NCBI GenBank assembly: GCA_008508345.1
Contig: QNGE01001303.1
Coordinates: 62,001 to 126,000, forward strand
Source of the DNA: Paragonimus westermani
Lineage: Eukaryota > Platyhelminthes > Trematoda > Plagiorchiida > Troglotrematidae
DNA length: 64,000 bases
Reading direction: 5' to 3'
The notes under the pieces were generated by a model that saw only the letters and a list, made by a program, of their open reading frames with translations, had not been told where the DNA came from and ran no database searches. Below are positions 62,406 to 64,000 of this stretch, in pieces; the stretch's first letter is position 1; each line of letters opens with the position of its first letter. A program made the translations under genes and the position numbers.

Positions 62406-63250
62406 GTATGTTTTGGTCCTTTAAAGATCGTGCACATCTGTGCTACCCAGCCATAAAACAGTATATCTAGATTAACATAAAAATCTGTTACTTCTTCTGC
62501 CTGCTTATACAGACTTTAAAATCACAGCATAGGTGCATATGTTCAATGTTGTATCAAAGTTTTCTTCAACGTTTGCAACATGGAAGCTCGACAAGTTTTC
62601 AGATTGCAGAATTTCTGACGCCAAATTAAAACTACCTTATGTTCAACATAGATAATACCACTGTCATTGCCAACAACATTAAGAACAACACAAAAATCAA
62701 CATCAAATAATCTAGACATCGTCAAATACATTGACTGCCAACTTACAGTTGGATGTAACGGAGCATGTATGGGGCGCCACTCATCGTTCCGGTTTAATCA
62801 ACAAGAACATGAAAGCACTTGCACAGTGCGAAATCAAGTTACCCACTTTTATCTGTAACTTTTTCCGTTTAAGACTAATGCTGATTAACAACGCGGGCCC
62901 AGCAAATTTTAAAATGCATATTCTTCACTTCAAACAAAAAACGAGCCTTCTTCTACACAGACTTTCCGCTTATTTCTCCCTATTCCGGAGGATGTTTTCA
63001 TGTCCCTTGAAGGTCATTTTGAATAACCTCGTGTTCAGTTGAATCTATTTACACATGCCACCCAGAGACCAGTGTTCACTCCACGAAACACGTGAATTTG
63101 TTTAACTAGGAGTAAAAACCTATCAGTCAACTGGCTCAGGGCTGCTTGCGACAATTAGCCAATTCAGTCTTATTGCTGAGTACCCTGAAACCGTCAGTTA
63201 CAGATCGCCAACCATTGTACTCTGTCACACAACCTGTTTTCCATTTGCAG
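62406..63250 (+). other. Intron between hinge 2 and repeat 4 (845 bases)
   Basis: Begins gtatgt and ends ccatttgcag. It contains open frames of 60-100 codons with no recognisable similarity. The flanking phases (1 and 2 bases of a Gly codon) fit without an extra exon. Confidence 0.7.
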
Positions 63251-63529
63251 GCTATCGTGCTGAGTTTGAGACCAAGGCGGAAGAACTGTTGAACTGGCTA
63301 GAAAACAGTGCAGAGATACTGGAACTTATAACCATGGACAAGCATCGTGCGTTGGAGGTGGCCGGACAGGCAAGCGCAGTCGGCCGTAAGGTCCCCGCCT
63401 CCTCCGGGATTAACACGGATAACCCGGTTGAAGTTATTGAAGGTATTTCCAAAGAGGTTATCGAATGGCGAGAAACTATGAAACGTGTCTTAACCATGGG
63501 AGAACGCTACAGAGAAGAGCTGCTAGAAG
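63251..63529 (+). CDS. DMD: Dystrophin exon: spectrin repeat 4 (continues beyond the window)
   Basis: The first two bases complete Gly; ends with one base of a codon before donor gttagt. Helix A is YRAEFETKAEELLNWLENSA (W at the expected place). Helix B includes MDKHRALEVAGQASAVGRKV. Helix C is VIEGISKEVIEWRETMKRVL followed by TMGERYREELLE. The order and spacing match dystrophin repeat 4, although the usual RW of helix C is reduced to EW. The phase-1 end shows that at least one more exon follows to the right of the window. Confidence 0.95.
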
Positions 63530-63599
63530 GTTAGTGATATTCAACATTACTAATGAGTAGTGTGGCAGACTTGCGATTTTCACATGAGACTCAATTCGA

Positions 63600-63773
63600 T
63601 CCCCTGAACCATTTGGTGGATTCCATATGACGCAGTAGGATGGGTGGGTAACAGAGTCCAAATGTGAAATTCCCGAGCTCCTGGTGTGGCTTCGTTGCTC
63701 AGGTGGTAGAGCGCTTGCCACGTTGAGGCATGCTGTGTCTGTCGCTGGTTCGAATCCAGCCGAAGCCCTGACN
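63600..63773 (+). repeat. tRNA-derived SINE with well-preserved tRNA-like head
   Basis: The leader ggatgggtgggtaacagag and aaatgtgaaattcccgag is shared with 17232-17350. The tRNA-like part (63688-63767) has a perfect 7-bp acceptor stem (ggcttcg/cgaagcc), a D stem gctc/gagc, a T arm gctgg ttcgaat ccagc and a perfect B box ggttcgaatcc. The anticodon arm is imperfect (loop acgttga lacks the invariant T33, one mismatch) and the variable region is long. A SINE is therefore more likely than a working tRNA gene. A lone N ends it at 63773. Confidence 0.82.
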
Positions 63774-64000
63774 GCAAACGTAAAACGTGCCAGTTATATA
63801 CATCAAATAGTTAACGACAAACAGCGACTAGACCCACATACAAGCACACCACTTATTATGTAATCAGGACCATGGCAACCCGACCGGTTGTTTCAATCAC
63901 TTCTGTGCACATAACGTCGGTTGGTAAGTTCGAATGACCATCGCTTCGCAGAAAGCAAGTAACTTCGGATTCCGGTTGCGCTACAGTATCTTGAATGAGT

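Larger units (their letters stand above)
28614..63529 (+). other. DMD: Dystrophin/utrophin-family gene, N-terminal portion (gene span of recognised exons)
   Basis: Twelve + strand exons (28614-28712, 28796-28867, 39486-39859, 45197-45277, 47854-48094, 51764-52249, 52507-52545, 56933-57288, 60356-60944, 61515-61778, 62204-62405, 63251-63529) splice in frame to about 1027 codons. The domain order CH1, CH2, hinge 1, spectrin repeats 1-3, Pro-rich hinge 2, spectrin repeat 4 is that of full-length dystrophin. The repeat 1 text DLTAHLSRRQMGVG and the repeat 2 text LQNALLHWRHFEEE are close to the same places in vertebrate dystrophin. Nesprin, beta-spectrin and plectin-like proteins also have tandem CH domains, but the rod resemblance and hinge 2 position favour dystrophin. 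By family knowledge it links cortical F-actin to the dystroglycan complex in muscle and at synapses. The 5' exon(s) with the initiator Met and the start of CH1 were not found. The 3' end continues beyond the window. Confidence 0.9.

Noticed and set aside
63688..63767. Functional tRNA gene
   Set aside because: The anticodon loop lacks T33, its stem has a mismatch, the variable region is too long, and a related diverged copy with the same leader exists at 17232.
1..64000. CRISPR arrays, bacterial operons, phage or toxin genes
   Set aside because: No regularly spaced direct repeats and no prokaryotic-type dense coding; exon-intron structure and SINE/LINE content show animal nuclear DNA.

Overview
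The window reads as a eukaryotic, parasitic-flatworm-type (probably trematode) genome fragment. It is AT-rich, has kilobase introns, and carries remnants of LINE reverse transcriptases and tRNA-derived SINEs. Two long N runs (22143-22887 and 49850-50601) and three isolated Ns mark assembly joins. The taxon is inferred from style of sequence, not proven.

The only protein-coding gene I can support is on the + strand. It is the N-terminal part of a dystrophin/utrophin-family gene, with recognisable exons from 28614 to 63529. Twelve exons give a continuous reading frame: in each adjacent pair the donor phase matches the acceptor phase. Joined, they encode about 1027 residues. In order these are CH1 (its first helix is missing), a long Ser-rich linker, CH2, an acidic/Ser-rich hinge 1, spectrin repeats 1 to 3, a Pro-rich hinge 2, and the start of spectrin repeat 4. 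Two boundaries match the human gene closely: the exons equivalent to human exons 3 and 4 are both phase 0, and the CH2 intron splits the same Arg codon just before Pro-Asp-Leu-Phe. The first exon(s) and everything after repeat 4 are not in view.

Region by region: 1-28613 has no gene I can recognise. It holds SINE/TIR elements (7823-8123, 19704-19846, 21974-22142, 24766-24965), a tRNA-SINE (17232-17350), a decayed minus-strand LINE (22888-24310) and a hammerhead-like motif (27519-27548). 28614-48094 encodes the actin-binding domain over large introns. One of those introns carries a near-perfect inverted repeat (41251-42030). 48095-51763 is an intron with a LINE 3' remnant and an N gap. 51764-63529 encodes hinge 1 through repeat 4, with shorter introns toward the end. 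63600-63773 is a well-preserved tRNA-derived SINE.

The encoded part would bind F-actin through CH1-CH2 and form the start of the flexible rod that connects to the membrane dystroglycan/syntrophin complex at the C-terminus; that C-terminal portion lies outside this window.
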